Of a DNA stretch of 64,000 nt, positions 8,792 through 17,068 are shown one piece after another. The notes under the pieces were generated by a model that was not told where the DNA came from, did not search any database, and saw only the letters and a program-made list of their open reading frames with translations. Origin of the DNA: Gallionella sp. (GTDB lineage Bacteria > Pseudomonadota > Gammaproteobacteria > Burkholderiales > Gallionellaceae); assembly GCA_023259035.1 (NCBI GenBank), contig JAHFRA010000007.1:43973-107972 (forward strand), given 5' to 3'. Numbering within the stretch: the stretch's first letter is position 1; every line of letters starts with the position of its first letter. The position numbers were made by a program, and so were the translations under genes.

Positions 8792-9976
8792 ATGCTTACA
8801 AAGTACCAGCGCACTATCGCTATTTCATTGGTATTTGCCGCTTTGATTTCGGGATGTGCCCATCCCCCGAAGCACCGATCTGAAGCTGCCACTGCCCGGC
8901 AGCCTTTAAGCCCCGGATACTTGTCTGAGCAGCGCCACACCGTCAGCTCGACGCGGGAAAGCTGGACGCTGGCAAACGACACTGTTGACGTGATGTTGAT
9001 GATGCCTTCGGGTGGTGGAGATTTCCCTCTAATTGCCTATCTGCCAGGACTGGGGGAATCCGCTGAAAGCGGGATGGCATGGCGTCGCTCGTGGGCGGAG
9101 GCTGGATACGCCGTCCTGTCGATTCAGCTTGATAGCGTAGCACGAACCCGGCCATCGAAGGCGGAACGAAGTGACGAGTTTAGGGATTTAGCAAGAGAAC
9201 AGTTTTCCCCGCAGATGCTCGACCATCGCCAGTCTGTTCTGCAAAAAGCTTTGGCGGAAGTCAAGCGGCGGAAAGATAGCAGTGAAGTGACCGGATTTTC
9301 TCATATTGACCTTGTGCATATGGCGATTGTCGGGTTCGACATAGGAGCGCAGACCGCCATGTTTGCAGCGGGCGAGGGCATTGGCGGTGTCGAGCCGTTC
9401 CCCTTGCCCGAGACGGTGAGGTGCGTCGTCGCGTTGAGTCCATACGCCGACTTTTCCGGGGCTGGATTCGAACAACGCTTCAAATCAGTGCATGTTCCCG
9501 TGTTATCCGTCACCAGCATGGAAGATACCGATCTGTACGGTCTTGTCACATCGGCGGCAATCCGCCGCGCCCCCTTCGAATACATGCCACCCGGGCAAAA
9601 ATATTTGCTTTCCTTGTTTGCGGCACCGCACGCTCTTCTGTCCGGTAAAGAAACGCCTGAAGATGTTGGCAAAGGGCGTACCCGAGATGAGCGCCAAGCC
9701 TCCACGAATGGTAGCGATAGCGGTCGCGGCGGGAAAAGAGGGCGGGGCGCCAATCGCGGTGGCAGAAGCAATGGCGGTGGGACGGGCGGCAAAGCAGCTT
9801 CACCATTTTCTGGGCAACCATCTCCTGGCGCGTGGGAAGAACAACTCCGATATGTTCAGAGCGTGACGACGGCCTATCTTGACGCACTCGTCAAGAATGA
9901 TTCCGTCGCTCAGAAATGGCTGGAGAAAGATGCCAGACGCTGGTTGGGAGACGGCGCAAATCTGATGTTTAAATAA
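8792..9976 (+). CDS. Alpha/beta-hydrolase-fold lipoprotein with Asp at the nucleophile position
   Basis: A 394-residue protein with a lipoprotein signal (ISGC, lipidated Cys22). The body resembles the PAF-acetylhydrolase/dienelactone-hydrolase branch: FPLIAYLPGLGES oxyanion region, the strand-elbow VHMAIVGFDIGAQTA and a later SMEDTD acid region and PH280 histidine. The nucleophile elbow reads G181-F-D-I-G185, with Asp183 where serine is expected. After the catalytic histidine a low-complexity Gly/Arg insert (about residues 305-335, GRGGKRGRGANRGG) precedes a C-terminal helix pair. The ATG at 8792 fits the GAGGGG site better than the upstream TTG. It is probably an outer-membrane-anchored hydrolase; the substrate is unknown. 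Confidence 0.75.
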   Translation: MLTKYQRTIAISLVFAALISGCAHPPKHRSEAATARQPLSPGYLSEQRHTVSSTRESWTLANDTVDVMLMMPSGGGDFPLIAYLPGLGESAESGMAWRRSWAEAGYAVLSIQLDSVARTRPSKAERSDEFRDLAREQFSPQMLDHRQSVLQKALAEVKRRKDSSEVTGFSHIDLVHMAIVGFDIGAQTAMFAAGEGIGGVEPFPLPETVRCVVALSPYADFSGAGFEQRFKSVHVPVLSVTSMEDTDLYGLVTSAAIRRAPFEYMPPGQKYLLSLFAAPHALLSGKETPEDVGKGRTRDERQASTNGSDSGRGGKRGRGANRGGRSNGGGTGGKAASPFSGQPSPGAWEEQLRYVQSVTTAYLDALVKNDSVAQKWLEKDARRWLGDGANLMFK

Positions 9977-10083
9977 TGAGAATTGCAAATCGGGGAGATG
10001 CGGCCTGAGCGCGCAACAGACAGAGAACGATGCAAACACAACATTCGTTAGTTCTTATGCGTTAACAACAGGGGTATGTGCTG

Positions 10084-10195
10084 GACACAATGTTGTTCAC
10101 TTTAGATGCCTCCCCAAGGTTTGTACTGAGAAAGTCGAATGCAAATTGCGATGCTCGGCCTCAATACGAATTTCTAAAGTGAACAGCATTGTGTC
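10084..10195. repeat. 112-bp element with 22-bp terminal inverted repeats
   Basis: ACACAATGTTGTTCACTTTAG (10085-10105) is matched, with one mismatch, by the reverse complement of 10174-10194, and the flanking base extends the match to 22 bp. The 68-bp centre has no open frame. The structure fits a miniature inverted-repeat transposable element or the two ends of a collapsed insertion sequence. No target duplication is obvious. Confidence 0.7.
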
Positions 10196-10292
10196 TGATT
10201 CACCATTTTGGTGGTTTTAAGAGAATATAGAGACGGTCGTCGCAAGCGGGGAGGTTGTCGTCCTTGAACTTACGAAAAGGGTTGTGGACACC

Positions 10293-10415
10293 ATGAACGC
10301 TGAAGCTAAAACCTACAGGGACAAGGCGCTGCCGCGCGCACTGTTCAAGAAGCTGCAACGGGCTAACAAACCGATCGAAATGTTGATTAAGAAAAAATCA
10401 AACAGTCAGCCCTAA
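10293..10415 (+). CDS. Possible 40-residue basic protein
   Basis: An ATG at 10293 opens a 40-codon frame to TAA at 10415. The product is strongly basic with a KALPRALFKKLQRANKP core and a KKKSNSQP tail. There is no convincing Shine-Dalgarno and no family is recognised. It sits between the inverted-repeat element and a small conserved gene. It may be a remnant of a longer gene or not translated. Confidence 0.3.
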   Translation: MNAEAKTYRDKALPRALFKKLQRANKPIEMLIKKKSNSQP

Positions 10416-10487
10416 AGAAATTCTGATTCATGCCGATAAGTAAGCAGCAACACCTGTCTGTCACTTAAATTCAATAGGAGGTTCACA

Positions 10488-10694
10488 ATGTCTATCAGCC
10501 CCGTTTCCCCAAACATTAGCAGTCAAATAGGCAATATCAAGCAAAGCACGCCTCCCGCTAGCGCTGAAGTTCGCGGCGAGAAAGAAAACGATGGAGACAG
10601 TGATGATGGCGGTTTATCCAAGGTCAACGCGGCCAAACCAACGGTTAACACCAGCGGACAGGCCATTGGCACTACCATCAGCGTCATTGCCTGA
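10488..10694 (+). CDS. Small Ser/Pro/Asp-rich protein of unknown function
   Basis: The 68-residue product has a strong ribosome site (AGGAGG, 7 nt before the ATG). It is low in hydrophobic residues and predicted disordered, with an acidic centre (KENDGDSDDGG) and a C-terminal VNTSGQAIGTTISVIA that looks like the conserved part. It lacks a signal peptide or membrane helix. It is followed after 44 bp by flaG, so the two are probably co-transcribed. No function can be assigned. Confidence 0.65.
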   Translation: MSISPVSPNISSQIGNIKQSTPPASAEVRGEKENDGDSDDGGLSKVNAAKPTVNTSGQAIGTTISVIA

Positions 10695-10738
10695 GACTTG
10701 AAAGTTATGCTTGGCATATAGCCCAGAAAGGGCTGAAT

Positions 10739-11125
10739 ATGGACATTTCTTCAGTTGCCTCAAAATCAATCACTTCTGCTCCGGGCGGCGGCACGCGGGT
10801 TATTGGGCAAACCGCGCCCGCTTCCTCTGGTTCTGTGGCTCCAAAAACGGCGTCAGCGGGGACGGGTGTTGCCGCTCAAGTATCGCCTTCTGAGCGTGTC
10901 GCCCAAGCCGTCAAGCAAGTGAATGATGATTTTATCCAGAAAGGACAAAATCTTTATGCTTCATATGAAAGAGATAAGGCCACCGGCATCAACGTGGTAA
11001 AAGTCATGGATAAGAATACACGGGAAGTGGTCAAGCAATTTCCGTCAGAAGAAATTATTACAATAGCTAAAGAGATCGACCGCTACCAAGAAGGCAAAGG
11101 ACGCCTGATTTACGTCAGCGCGTGA
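10739..11125 (+). CDS. flaG: FlaG-family protein
   Basis: A 128-residue protein with a disordered Ser/Ala/Gly N-terminus (about 50 residues) and a C-terminal FlaG domain: AVKQVNDDFIQKGQNLYASY, then VVKVMDKNTREVVKQFPSEE and the IAKEIDRYQ helix. FlaG proteins influence flagellar filament length or cap interactions and normally sit next to fliC, fliD and fliS. None of those is in the window, so this copy is isolated. It follows the small disordered protein and precedes an EF-hand protein. Whether it still acts in motility is open. Confidence 0.8.
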   Translation: MDISSVASKSITSAPGGGTRVIGQTAPASSGSVAPKTASAGTGVAAQVSPSERVAQAVKQVNDDFIQKGQNLYASYERDKATGINVVKVMDKNTREVVKQFPSEEIITIAKEIDRYQEGKGRLIYVSA

Positions 11126-11184
11126 GGCCATTGCCGCGTCGCTAAAGCAGTGAACAATTAATAATTAAAGATTATCTCCATGAG

Positions 11185-11215
11185 GCAATTGTTTTTGGTT
11201 GAAACGGGGAATTGC
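11185..11215. repeat. 31-bp palindrome-ended element, copy 2
   Basis: GCAATTGTTTTTG is identical to the copy at 8465, and both end in AATTGC. This copy lies 180 bp before the EF-hand gene. The rest of the 269-bp gap 11126-11394 is AT-rich and holds no convincing gene. Confidence 0.4.
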
Positions 11216-11394
11216 GGCAATTTCCTCCTTCTAATTTCCAAAACAAACTTATTTTAGGTGTTGATAATCTCATCGCCGCGTTGTCAGGTGTTTTTACGTG
11301 CGCCGATAACCATGACGTAGTGCATCAAGATTTTAATTTAACGCATATCCAGCTGTGCGTATTTGTTCTATTTATATTATTTGGAGGAGTTAAC

Positions 11395-11823
11395 ATGAGT
11401 GCAGCAATTTCAGGATTAGGTATGGCTGTGGCACCTCAGGCAATGACTGGGGCGAGTAGGCGCATGCCTCCTGCGCAAAAGATGGCTAACCTCTTTGCTC
11501 AAATCGATACTAGCGGTTCTGGTTCAATCACCAAAGCACAGTTCGAGCAGGCATTCAGTTCACTTAAGCCGCCTTCTGGATTCAAGTCTATCGGGGTGGA
11601 CGCGGTATTTGCAAAACTTGACCCGAATGGCACAGGCTCGGTTTCCAAGCAGGATTTCATAAGCGGTATGACACAGATGATGTCGCAAATCCGGCAACAA
11701 CGGCATCAGCACCATGAGTCTGCCGCACAGGCACCCGCCCCATCGCCAACACAAACAGTTGATGCCAGCCTCAATAATTTGAGTCAACTAGCGGTTGGAG
11801 CGAACATCAATACGAAAGCCTAA
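11395..11823 (+). CDS. EF-hand calcium-binding protein without signal peptide
   Basis: A 142-residue protein with two EF-hand loops: DTSGSGSITKAQF (about residues 38-50) and DPNGTGSVSKQDF (about residues 77-89). Both keep the Asp at position 1 and Gly at position 6, but end in Gln/Asp-Phe rather than the usual Glu at position 12. The tail is Gln/His-rich (IRQQRHQHHESAAQ) then Pro/Ala-rich, ending VGANINTKA. The ATG at 11395 has GGAGGAG 5-6 nt upstream; a longer in-frame start is not supported. No signal peptide is visible although the N-terminus (MSAAISGLGMAVAP) is mildly hydrophobic. Calcium binding is inferred from the loops. Confidence 0.75.
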   Translation: MSAAISGLGMAVAPQAMTGASRRMPPAQKMANLFAQIDTSGSGSITKAQFEQAFSSLKPPSGFKSIGVDAVFAKLDPNGTGSVSKQDFISGMTQMMSQIRQQRHQHHESAAQAPAPSPTQTVDASLNNLSQLAVGANINTKA

Positions 11824-11883
11824 GCTCTGTCGTTGAGCACACCGGACTTGGATGTTTGCTCCTGTGTGCTTGTATGGGTAAGT

Positions 11884-12789
11884 TCAGAGAGGTCGGATAT
11901 TGCCGCCCGTACGCAGTTTGTTATCTACCCAACAATGTTGTATTCCCAAGTCATCCAGCCATTTTTTCCCCCCATCTTCTTTCAGCATGGCTATTGTCGA
12001 AAGGGTGCCTGCCAGCAGGCATTGTTCTGCAATGACGGTTACGGAGGACAGTCCATTTACAGGCCATCCTGTTAGCGGATTTAATATGTGGCAATAACGT
12101 TTTCCTGCCACTTCAATGTAGCGTTCATAGTCACCACTGGTTGCAACAGCTCCAGACGTCAATTGAATAATTCCAAGTGAAACATCAGGGTTTCTGGGAT
12201 GCCTGATTCCAATCTCCCAAGGTGAGCTGTCCGGGTGTGGCCCAAGAACTCGTATATCTCCTCCCAAATCGAGCAAGCCCGATTGGATTCCCATTGAACG
12301 GCATATATCTGCGCCTCGATCAACAGCATATTCTTTTCCTATGCCGCCGAAGTCCAACTCCATTCCAGAAAGAAGAAAATGGAGATATGGAGTTTCCCAC
12401 GTTACTTTGCCAAGACCGATAAACGGCAGGAGGTGTTCTATTGAAGATTGGGAAGGTGTCTTGTCGGTTGAATAATCCCACACTCGCCTGAGCACTCCAG
12501 ATGAAACGTCAAACAACCCCTCGCTTAGCTGAAAAGCGGTGAAAGCATAGTTCAATAGTTCGGCAGTTTCATCATCAACATTGACCTTCCCGCCCGTTGA
12601 GGCGGCACGGTTAATATCAGATAGTGCATTGCCGCCAATGTAGCGAGAGTATTTTTCCTCGATGCGCCAAACCTCTGCCATAGTCAGGTCAGCAGCTTGA
12701 TCGGCTTCGTGTTCATCAGCTGCATATAAGGTTAACTGGCAATCCGCCCCCATTGCCGGAAATGAGTAACTGTAAGGAGGAGAAGACAT
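11884..12789 (-). CDS. apbE: ApbE-family FAD:protein FMN transferase
   Basis: A 301-residue ApbE domain: AMGADCQLTLYA at the start, the IEEKYSRYIGGNALSDIN region, LDFGGIGKEYAVDRG, GLLDLGGDIRVLG, the ATSGDYERY motif and HILNPLTGWPV at the metal/FAD site. It would transfer FMN from FAD to a Thr in target flavoproteins such as NqrC, RnfG or NosR-type proteins. It lacks an obvious signal peptide or lipobox in this frame, unlike the second copy near rnf (40445). No flavinylation target lies beside it, so its substrate is unclear. AAGGAGGAG-like sequence is not seen directly before its ATG. Confidence 0.88.
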   Translation of the reverse strand: MSSPPYSYSFPAMGADCQLTLYAADEHEADQAADLTMAEVWRIEEKYSRYIGGNALSDINRAASTGGKVNVDDETAELLNYAFTAFQLSEGLFDVSSGVLRRVWDYSTDKTPSQSSIEHLLPFIGLGKVTWETPYLHFLLSGMELDFGGIGKEYAVDRGADICRSMGIQSGLLDLGGDIRVLGPHPDSSPWEIGIRHPRNPDVSLGIIQLTSGAVATSGDYERYIEVAGKRYCHILNPLTGWPVNGLSSVTVIAEQCLLAGTLSTIAMLKEDGGKKWLDDLGIQHCWVDNKLRTGGNIRPL

Positions 12790-13147
12790 GCGAATTGTGC
12801 GAATCGAAGGTTTTATATTTGGCGGGGTATCGACCGATTATTTTGAAGCGGGGCGGAATAGCCCACACACAAAATGGCTTAAGTTCAGCGCGCAGGCTGC
12901 GCCTTTTTCGACCCAACGTCAAATACTCGAGCCATGGTGCTGCCCTGCCAATTACTCAAGCTGATCCTTGCAGTATAAGCAGTCGTTGATAAATTGCGTG
13001 TGTGCAGAATTATTTGGATCACCCGGCAGCGGACGTTGGCGGGGTTCATCGACGACGCGTTGCAGAGTTAAGGTTCAGTTAAGCATAGTTTGCGATACTG
13101 CTAAATATTCACTGTCGGGTTTCGTAGGTCGGATCCTCGCAAGTGGT

Positions 13148-13181
13148 GTCTTAACAATCCCCTTCTCTCCATTGTTAAGAC
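13148..13181 (+). other. Perfect 11-bp inverted repeat hairpin
   Basis: GTCTTAACAAT (13148-13158) pairs perfectly with ATTGTTAAGAC (13171-13181) across a 12-nt loop. It is followed by TTTT and then by a second hairpin. It may be a terminator, an operator or part of an RNA. Confidence 0.6.
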
Positions 13182-13185
13182 TTTT

Positions 13186-13218
13186 ACCCCTGACATTCCT
13201 GATTCGGGGGTTTTTTTT
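13186..13218 (+). terminator. Rho-independent terminator on plus strand
   Basis: ACCCC and GGGGGT arms close a loop of about 13 nt and are followed by an uninterrupted run of T. The orientation terminates plus-strand transcription although no plus-strand gene precedes it. Confidence 0.6.
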
Positions 13219-13357
13219 ACTATAGATTAATATGCCGAACAGCCAGTTGCAGCAAGGGCGTATTCATTCTTGCAACAGCCTTGCTGGAGGTTACTGGGAC
13301 CCATATAGTGGAAATTCGCGTTTCCCCATGCTGCCAAGGCGGCAATTGAAGGGGGGT

Positions 13358-13786
13358 TCATTTATTCCTTGCAGGGCTTCCGTCAGCATTCAACAGGAAA
13401 ATTGCGCCAGCGGGAGTTCGGCATTCGCCAATTGCGCGCCTTGACTCGAACAGCAACTCGCAACTCAATTGTTGTCCGTTTTCAGCGACCAAATGCGCGC
13501 GCGCCGAATTCGAAGAGTACGTTGTAACGGTATTGCTGGGGAAGAACCGCCGCCGTCCTGCCAGCGTTTGAGAAACCACGTTCCCGCTAGCGACAATATA
13601 GAAGCCATTAAATATGTGCCCATCGACCGTTGCTTCAATGCGCTGTGTGTCTGGGTATATGGTGCCCCATTGGACTCTGGATTCGGAATCGACGAGTTGG
13701 AACGGCATAGGCGGTGGCGCTGCACATCCCCCAGCTACAATAACCACAAACAGGCAAGTCATCCAGGCTTTTAGAGTTTTGATCAT
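13358..13786 (-). CDS. Small putative lipoprotein
   Basis: A 142-residue protein with a lipoprotein signal (residues 1-21, VAGGC lipobox). The mature part begins APPPMPFQLVD and is predicted beta-rich, with GHIFNGFYIVASG and a short Cys-containing segment (LSCELLFESRRAIGECRTPAG) that could form a disulfide. AAGGAACAGGA precedes the ATG. The pattern resembles small conserved betaproteobacterial envelope lipoproteins. No function is known and the neighbours give no clue. Confidence 0.75.
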   Translation of the reverse strand: MIKTLKAWMTCLFVVIVAGGCAAPPPMPFQLVDSESRVQWGTIYPDTQRIEATVDGHIFNGFYIVASGNVVSQTLAGRRRFFPSNTVTTYSSNSARAHLVAENGQQLSCELLFESRRAIGECRTPAGAIFLLNADGSPARNK

Positions 13787-13933
13787 TCCTGTTCCTTCGC
13801 AGCTTCTTTTGGTTTGGCCAATTTGCCATGAGATACCTTACAGCATTTCTGGAACAAGGTACGTTTCTAGCCTTGTCCAGTATGAAATGAGTCTAAAGGG
13901 TTAGTGTGTTTTCAGCAAGAAATGAGTCTGAAC

Positions 13934-14119
13934 TTAAATTGCTGAAACGGCCATTATGCGAGGTATGGTGATCCACATGGAAGAAGCAAAACTAAAGACC
14001 CCGGTATAGATCAAGGCATTCCCGATAACGGCAACGGGGTGGCGTTTTGAGCTCCCCAAAACGAACGCCATCAGTTTGTCGAGCGTGTGTTCAAGCGGTT
14101 TGACCATGTCCCACACCAT
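13934..14119 (-). CDS. Possible small membrane protein (weak)
   Basis: A 61-codon minus-strand frame with a hydrophobic helix (about residues 33-50, VAVIGNALIYTGVFSFASSMW) preceded by a basic stretch (GSSKRHP). There is no visible ribosome site. It occupies part of the 435-bp gap between the lipoprotein and peroxiredoxin genes, in which nothing else was found apart from an 11-bp direct repeat. It could be a gene remnant. Confidence 0.3.
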   Translation of the reverse strand: MVWDMVKPLEHTLDKLMAFVLGSSKRHPVAVIGNALIYTGVFSFASSMWITIPRIMAVSAI

Positions 14120-14221
14120 TGTCTGCAACGGCCAGAATCAGAAAGCCTGCAGAAATTTGACGCGGTAATGGCAAAAGCTTAAATTGTGCTACTTAACACA
14201 ACCAATCATTAGGAGAAAATC

Positions 14222-14824
14222 ATGTCTGTACTCGTTGGCAAATCTGCTCCCGATTTTAATGCCGCAGCCGTAATGGGTAACAACGAAATCAATGGGGATT
14301 TTAACCTGAAAAAACATACCTCCGGGAAATACACCGTGCTGTTTTTTTACCCGCTGGATTTTACTTTCGTTTGCCCTTCCGAACTGATTGCTTTCGATCA
14401 TCGCCTGGACGAATTCAAGAAGCGCAATGTAGAAGTCATCGGCGTTTCAATTGATTCGCACTTTACTCATCTGGCATGGAAGAATACTCCGGTTAACAAT
14501 GGCGGCATTGGCCAAGTACGTTACCCGCTGGTGGCCGACATCAAGCATGAAATCTGCAAGGCTTATGATGTGGAAGCTGAAGGTGGAGTGGCCTACCGCG
14601 GCTCGTTCCTGATCGACCGCGCCGGCGTGGTGCGTCATCAGGTGGTGAATGATCTGCCGCTGGGTCGCAATATCGACGAAATGTTGCGCATGGTAGACGC
14701 TTTGCAATTCACCGAAGAACATGGTGAGGTGTGTCCGGCCGGCTGGAGCAAGGGCAAGGCGGGCATGAATGCTTCAACCGAAGGTGTGGCAAAATATTTG
14801 TCGAATCACGCCAAGGATTTGTAA
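14222..14824 (+). CDS. Typical 2-Cys peroxiredoxin (AhpC/Prx1 type)
   Basis: The 200-residue protein carries the peroxidatic motif FYPLDFTFVCPSE (Cys52 region) and the resolving cysteine in EVCPAGW near residue 170, followed by the usual flexible tail ending in SNHAKDL. It reduces hydrogen peroxide and organic hydroperoxides in the cytoplasm using thioredoxin or AhpF/AhpD. AGGAG lies 7 nt before the ATG. No AhpF or OxyR gene lies nearby. The length and motifs match the family fully. Confidence 0.95.
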   Translation: MSVLVGKSAPDFNAAAVMGNNEINGDFNLKKHTSGKYTVLFFYPLDFTFVCPSELIAFDHRLDEFKKRNVEVIGVSIDSHFTHLAWKNTPVNNGGIGQVRYPLVADIKHEICKAYDVEAEGGVAYRGSFLIDRAGVVRHQVVNDLPLGRNIDEMLRMVDALQFTEEHGEVCPAGWSKGKAGMNASTEGVAKYLSNHAKDL

Positions 14825-14857
14825 TTGAGATAGGAGCCACGCACTAACGAGGGATAT

Positions 14858-14950
14858 ATGCACGAGTTTCCGGTTGAACTGGTTGCAGCAATTGTCCCTC
14901 GGACCGGGGCGGCTGGAATCGCGCATATATTTTTGTTTTTTTCATCATAA
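14858..14950 (+). pseudogene. Truncated N-terminus, possibly of a P-II-like regulator
   Basis: A well-placed GAGGG and ATG open a 30-codon frame whose first part (VELVAAIVPRTGAAGIA) resembles the N-terminal strand of P-II/GlnB-type proteins. It then runs into a hydrophobic nonsense tail and stops 6 bp before the permease gene. It may be the broken start of a gene interrupted when the permease arrived. The family assignment is tentative. Confidence 0.3.
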
Positions 14951-14955
14951 CTGCC

Positions 14956-16308
14956 ATGTCACAACCACAGAAACTTGCAATAAATTCTCTCGGGCTCACC
15001 GAATCAATCATTATGGGAATTGCCGGAACTGCACCGGCTTACAGCATCGAGATTACGACTTCAACCATCATAGCGACAGCCGGAGTTCTTTCTCCAGCGA
15101 GTGTTCTCGTTTGCGGGCTCATTATGTTTGGGATTGCCTTTGCTTTTATCAATCTCAACAAGGCAGTCTCCCATGCGGGAACATCGTATGCATGGGTACG
15201 CATGGTTTTCGGAAAAACTGCGGGGTTTTTCGCCGGATGGGCACTCCTGGTTCTTTGTTGCATATTCATGGTTTCCGCGATGGTTCCGGCCGCAAATGCC
15301 ACTCTGCTGATATTCAAACCGGAACTCATGAATAATGTCGATTGGGTAACTGGTATTGCAGCACTGTGGCTGACGGTTATAAGTGCCATTGTTGTGAAAG
15401 GGGTAAAACTTACCAGCTATGTGCAGGTCATTATGACTGTTATAGAAGGCGTTATTCTGTTGGCGATTATCGTAATGAGCTTTATCGTTTTTCCAGGCAT
15501 TGCAGCCCATCCCTTTTCGTGGTCGTGGTTTTCCCCGTTCGGTTTTTCACCCACCCTCTTTGCAAATGGCGCTCTGATAGCGATATTCTTTTACTATGGT
15601 TGGGACGTTACGATGAACCTCAGCGAGGAAACGAAAGACCCCAATCTGACTCCCGGACGAGCGGCTTTTTGGACAATGATATTTCTCATTATTTTCTTTC
15701 TTATCTTTATCACCATCACTCTGTTGGCTCTTTCTGACGCTGAAATACAGCATTACAACACCAATATCATCTTTGGCATTGCCGAGAAACTTTTCGGAAA
15801 AACCTGGGGGTATGTTGCTATCGTTGCAGTGCTGCTTTCCACCATCGGAACTGTCGAGACACAGATATTGCAATTTACTCGAACGCTCTTTGCGAAGGGG
15901 CGGGATAAGGCTCTTCACCCCCGATATTCACGTCTTCATCCCGAGTGGAAGACCCCGTATATTGCCATTTTCCTGATCTGGATTTTTGGGCTTGTTCTCC
16001 TTTTTATCTCATCGTATCTCCCAACCATCAATATCATCCTCCAGGATTCCATCATGGCCCTCGGGTTCCAGATATGTTTCTATCTTGGACTCACCGGATT
16101 TGCCTGTGCCTGGTATTACAGAAAGATGATTACAGGGAATATTTGGCAATCTATCACGCATATTATCTGGCCGGCTTTCAGCGGGCTCTTTCTCTTTTTT
16201 ATCGCTCTTTATAGCATTCCAACCTTTGACCTGGTTACCAATCTCGTAGGGCTCGGTGGAATTGCGATTGGGGTGTTTCCGTTTTTGTTGAACCGGATAA
16301 GGCAATAA
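14956..16308 (+). CDS. APC-superfamily amino acid/polyamine permease
   Basis: A 450-residue integral membrane protein with about 12 helices. The N-terminal signature SLGLTESIIMGIAGTAPAYS in helix 1 and the GTSYAWVRMVFGKTAGFFAGW segment are characteristic of APC transporters, which take up amino acids or related amines with protons. The substrate cannot be read from sequence. Only a weak ribosome site precedes the ATG. Base composition and codon use look AT-richer than in the flanking peroxiredoxin and phoB genes, and a truncated frame lies just upstream, which together hint at acquisition by transfer. Confidence 0.85.
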   Translation: MSQPQKLAINSLGLTESIIMGIAGTAPAYSIEITTSTIIATAGVLSPASVLVCGLIMFGIAFAFINLNKAVSHAGTSYAWVRMVFGKTAGFFAGWALLVLCCIFMVSAMVPAANATLLIFKPELMNNVDWVTGIAALWLTVISAIVVKGVKLTSYVQVIMTVIEGVILLAIIVMSFIVFPGIAAHPFSWSWFSPFGFSPTLFANGALIAIFFYYGWDVTMNLSEETKDPNLTPGRAAFWTMIFLIIFFLIFITITLLALSDAEIQHYNTNIIFGIAEKLFGKTWGYVAIVAVLLSTIGTVETQILQFTRTLFAKGRDKALHPRYSRLHPEWKTPYIAIFLIWIFGLVLLFISSYLPTINIILQDSIMALGFQICFYLGLTGFACAWYYRKMITGNIWQSITHIIWPAFSGLFLFFIALYSIPTFDLVTNLVGLGGIAIGVFPFLLNRIRQ

Positions 16309-16363
16309 ATTTGTCGCAAACGCTTGATACCCTTGCAATCTGCGCAATGGAAATAAGGGTTGG

Positions 16364-17053
16364 ATGATGAGCGCGAAGATTCTGATTGTGGAAGATGAGC
16401 CGGCGATTCAGGAGTTGCTGGCATTTAATGTGACGCAGGCCGGTTTTCAGGCCTTGTGTGCCGCAGATGCGGATAGTGCTTGGCAGCAAATACGAAATAG
16501 CCGGCCGGATCTGATTTTGCTTGATTGGATGCTGCCGAATACCAGCGGTGTAATTCTGGCAAAACAATTGCGCACCGACCCACATACAAAAGACATCCCG
16601 ATTATCATGCTGACCGCGCGCGGTGAAGAGCGCGACAAGGTGTTGGGGCTGGAATCCGGTGCGGATGATTACATCACCAAACCCTTCTCCCCGCGCGAGC
16701 TGATGGCGCGCATCCGCGCGGTGTTGCGCCGCCATACCCCGCAAATGCCGGATAAAATGGTCGCGGCAGGCGGATTGGAGCTGTCGGCGGCTTCGCATCG
16801 TGTGATCGCAAACGGCGTGGTGATAGAGCTTGGCCCAACAGAATTTCGCTTGCTGCATTTCTTCATGACCCATATGGAGCGGGTGTACAGCCGCACGCAA
16901 TTGCTCGATCAGGTATGGGGTACGCAGGTGTTCGTTGAGGAGCGTACGGTGGACGTGCATATTCGTCGCTTGCGCGCCGCATTGGAGTCTGTCGAAATGG
17001 ATAGCCTGATTCAAACCGTGCGCGGCAGCGGTTATCGCTTTTCAATCAATTAG
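16364..17053 (+). CDS. phoB: Phosphate regulon response regulator PhoB
   Basis: The 229-residue protein has a receiver domain ([14 protein letters not shown], phospho-acceptor Asp54 in [13 protein letters not shown], Lys in [11 protein letters not shown]) and an OmpR/PhoB winged-helix domain ending [14 protein letters not shown] and VRGSGYRFS. It binds pho boxes when phosphorylated by PhoR. Two ATG codons stand in tandem at the start (16364 and 16367). A histidine kinase gene follows 15 bp downstream, matching the usual phoBR operon. No pst genes are in the window. Confidence 0.92.
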   Translation: MMSAKILIVEDEPAIQELLAFNVTQAGFQALCAADADSAWQQIRNSRPDLILLDWMLPNTSGVILAKQLRTDPHTKDIPIIMLTARGEERDKVLGLESGADDYITKPFSPRELMARIRAVLRRHTPQMPDKMVAAGGLELSAASHRVIANGVVIELGPTEFRLLHFFMTHMERVYSRTQLLDQVWGTQVFVEERTVDVHIRRLRAALESVEMDSLIQTVRGSGYRFSIN

Positions 17054-17068
17054 CCCACTCGACAAACC

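Larger units (their letters stand above)
12790..13357. ncRNA. Gene-free stretch with orphan plus-strand terminator (possible small RNA)
   Basis: No convincing protein gene occupies these 568 bp. On the plus strand two hairpins lie back to back at 13148-13218, the second with eight T residues, yet no plus-strand gene precedes them. This suggests a transcript starting somewhere after about 12960. A TTGATA at 12987 followed after about 17 bp by an ATTATT is a weak promoter candidate. The flanking genes are both on the minus strand. The RNA itself is inference. Confidence 0.35.

Noticed and set aside
13884..13929. 11-bp direct repeat GAAATGAGTCT spaced 35 bp apart
   Set aside because: Too short and isolated to tell from chance.
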